DNA from: Pseudarthrobacter polychromogenes
GTDB taxonomy: Bacteria; Actinomycetota; Actinomycetes; Actinomycetales; Micrococcaceae
Assembly: GCF_014644495.1 (NCBI RefSeq)
Contig: NZ_BMKU01000015.1
Location: 1-64,000, forward strand
Length of the DNA: 64,000 nt
Reading direction: 5' to 3'
Below the pieces are notes generated by a model. The model had not been told where the DNA came from, did not search any database, and saw nothing but the letters and a program-made list of their open reading frames with translations. Every line of letters starts with the position of its first letter. The stretch's first letter is position 1. Both the position numbers and the translations under genes were made by a program. Below, piece after piece: positions 63,111-64,000 of this stretch.

Positions 63111-63614
63111 TTAGCCGTCGAAATCCTCGGGTTCCACATCGTCCAGGAACTCGCGGAACCGGCGCAGTTCACGCTCTTCGTCAACGGTGGGGCCGGGCTC
63201 GGTGTCCTCGCCCTCGTCGTGCTCTGTGATGCGCACGCCGGCCTCATCCATGACCGAGTCGGCGCACCAGATCCGGCACTTCGCGCGCAGGGCAACTGCA
63301 AGCGCGTCCGAGGCCCGCGAGCTCACCGTGGTGCCGTTCTCGAACTGGAGCTGGCCGTAGAAGATGTTGTCCTCCACTGCCACGATGTTGACGCTGACCA
63401 CCGAATGCCCCAGCGCTTCCACCACGTCCACCAGGAGATCATGGGTCATGGGACGGGGCGGAACGACGCCCTGCTGGGCCAGAGCGATGGCGCTGGCTTC
63501 GGGAGTACCGATCCAGATGGGAACGTGCCGCTCACCGTGCATCTCCCGAAGCAGGACCAGCGGCTGGTTGGAAGGCAGTTCGATGCGAACGCCTACAATC
63601 TCGACTTCAATCAT
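63111..63614 (-). CDS. Bifunctional nuclease family protein (DUF151)
   Basis: A 167-residue protein of the DUF151/BFN family: VGVRIELPSNQPLVLLRE, RHVPIWIGTPEASAIAL, RPMTHDLLVDVV, and SRASDALAVALRAKCRI. C-terminal ~30 residues are acidic. Nuclease activity was reported for a plant homologue, but the bacterial role is unclear. ATG shares its A with the TGA of the upstream FtsR-like gene, so translation is coupled. Same place as Rv1829. Confidence 0.93.
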   Translation of the reverse strand: MIEVEIVGVRIELPSNQPLVLLREMHGERHVPIWIGTPEASAIALAQQGVVPPRPMTHDLLVDVVEALGHSVVSVNIVAVEDNIFYGQLQFENGTTVSSRASDALAVALRAKCRIWCADSVMDEAGVRITEHDEGEDTEPGPTVDEERELRRFREFLDDVEPEDFDG

Positions 63615-64000
63615 CAGATGTCCATGCGTGAGATATGGTCCTGCACCAGAGCCCGGTGCAGGGTGAGGCAGAGGTCGCTGATTTCGCGGGCGGCCTCGGC
63701 CGCGCGCGCCTGGGACGCGGCGTCCTTGCGTGACGCCAGCGGCGCCACGGCGCGTTCCACCAGGCCGAACTCCCGCTCGGCAGCCGCCTGGAAGGGGCGC
63801 AGGTGGCGGGGTTCAAGGCCGTGGCTTTCCAGCTGGACACAGGCCCGGGCCACCTGGAGGGCGTGCTCGTCGAATTGCCCGTTGGTGTGGCTGATCAGGC
63901 CGAAGCTCAGGAGGGACTGCAGCAGCGGCACGCTGGCGCCGGACTCAGTGCGGAGCTGTTCCTCGGTGAGCTTGCGCCCTCGGCTCTGCAGTTCCGCCGC
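63614..64000 (-). CDS. ftsR: MerR family regulator FtsR (Rv1828-like), C-terminal part (5' truncated by window edge)
   Basis: Only the last ~128 residues are inside the window; the frame is open at base 64000. The visible part begins with wing/linker residues (LQSRGRKLTEEQLRTESG) and continues with the helical C-terminal domain (VPLLQSLLSFGLISH to VQDHISRMDI) typical of Rv1828/FtsR. In Corynebacterium FtsR activates ftsZ; in Mycobacterium the gene follows garA. The shorter frame from GTG 63931 is internal, not a true start. Confidence 0.85.
   Translation of the reverse strand, partial: AAELQSRGRKLTEEQLRTESGASVPLLQSLLSFGLISHTNGQFDEHALQVARACVQLESHGLEPRHLRPFQAAAEREFGLVERAVAPLASRKDAASQARAAEAAREISDLCLTLHRALVQDHISRMDI

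Noticed and set aside
63614-63931. Short 105-residue gene starting at GTG 63931
   Set aside because: The frame stays open to the window edge and the upstream residues continue the regulator family; it is the end of a larger gene.
1-64000. CRISPR arrays, insertion sequences, prophage genes, tRNA or rRNA genes
   Set aside because: None was recognised on either strand by reading; the window is almost entirely conserved core genes.

Overview
This 64 kb window is chromosomal DNA from a high-GC actinomycete. Gene content and order point to the Micrococcales, most likely Arthrobacter or Pseudarthrobacter (inference from protein sequence and synteny, no database search). Support includes the nitrogen block lipA-glnA-glnE-glnA2-panB-map, a dcw cluster without ftsA, a Wag31/DivIVA gene beside sepF, the PknL-type kinase with an Rv2175c homologue, and the FtsR / DUF151 / second-MerR trio. 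MurE carries DDPH where meso-DAP-adding enzymes carry DNPR, which fits an L-lysine wall. The strand is packed with core genes; I see no tRNA, rRNA, insertion sequence, prophage, CRISPR array or clear island.

Layout. 1-13 kb: end of lipA, three small membrane proteins, glutamine synthetase glnA under a GlnR-type operator, an inserted GNAT/VOC pair, then glnE and glnA2 on the opposite strand, panB, a 54-residue SPOR-like protein, map and polyphosphate glucokinase. 13-21 kb: nrdR with two NrdR-box-like repeats in front of it, hisD, a membrane protein, a flavin reductase, and the lspA-rluD-like-dnaE run. 21-42 kb: division and wall synthesis cluster, all on the minus strand, transcribed from mraZ through rsmH, ftsL, ftsI, murE, murF, mraY, murD, ftsW, murG, murC, ftsQ, ftsZ, pgeF, yggS, sepF and yggT to wag31; many genes overlap by 4 to 8 bases. 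42-57 kb: DUF3040, dinB, a lipoprotein, a polyprenyl synthase, the Rv2175c homologue, a LysM lytic transglycosylase, a PASTA kinase, class II DAHP synthase, an acyltransferase, two tandem esterases, a ROK glucokinase and a long-chain acyl-CoA ligase. 57-64 kb: pyruvate carboxylase, an orphan ParA, and the MerR/DUF151/MerR group that runs off the right edge.

How it fits together. Most genes serve nitrogen assimilation (glnA, glnE, glnA2) or growth and septation (dcw, the PASTA kinase with its likely substrate, LysM hydrolase, polyprenyl supply, FtsR-type regulators). The most informative signals are regulatory: GlnR boxes before glnA, GTGG(A/G)G decamers inside the mraZ promoter, twin NrdR-like boxes before nrdR, a dyad overlapping the acyl-CoA ligase promoter, and a 27-base motif shared by the ftsZ upstream region and the region upstream of the MerR gene at the right end. 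I did not find a clearly new multi-gene system; the shared ftsZ/MerR motif, the extra MraZ-like repeats and the tandem repeats before the LysM gene are the best leads.
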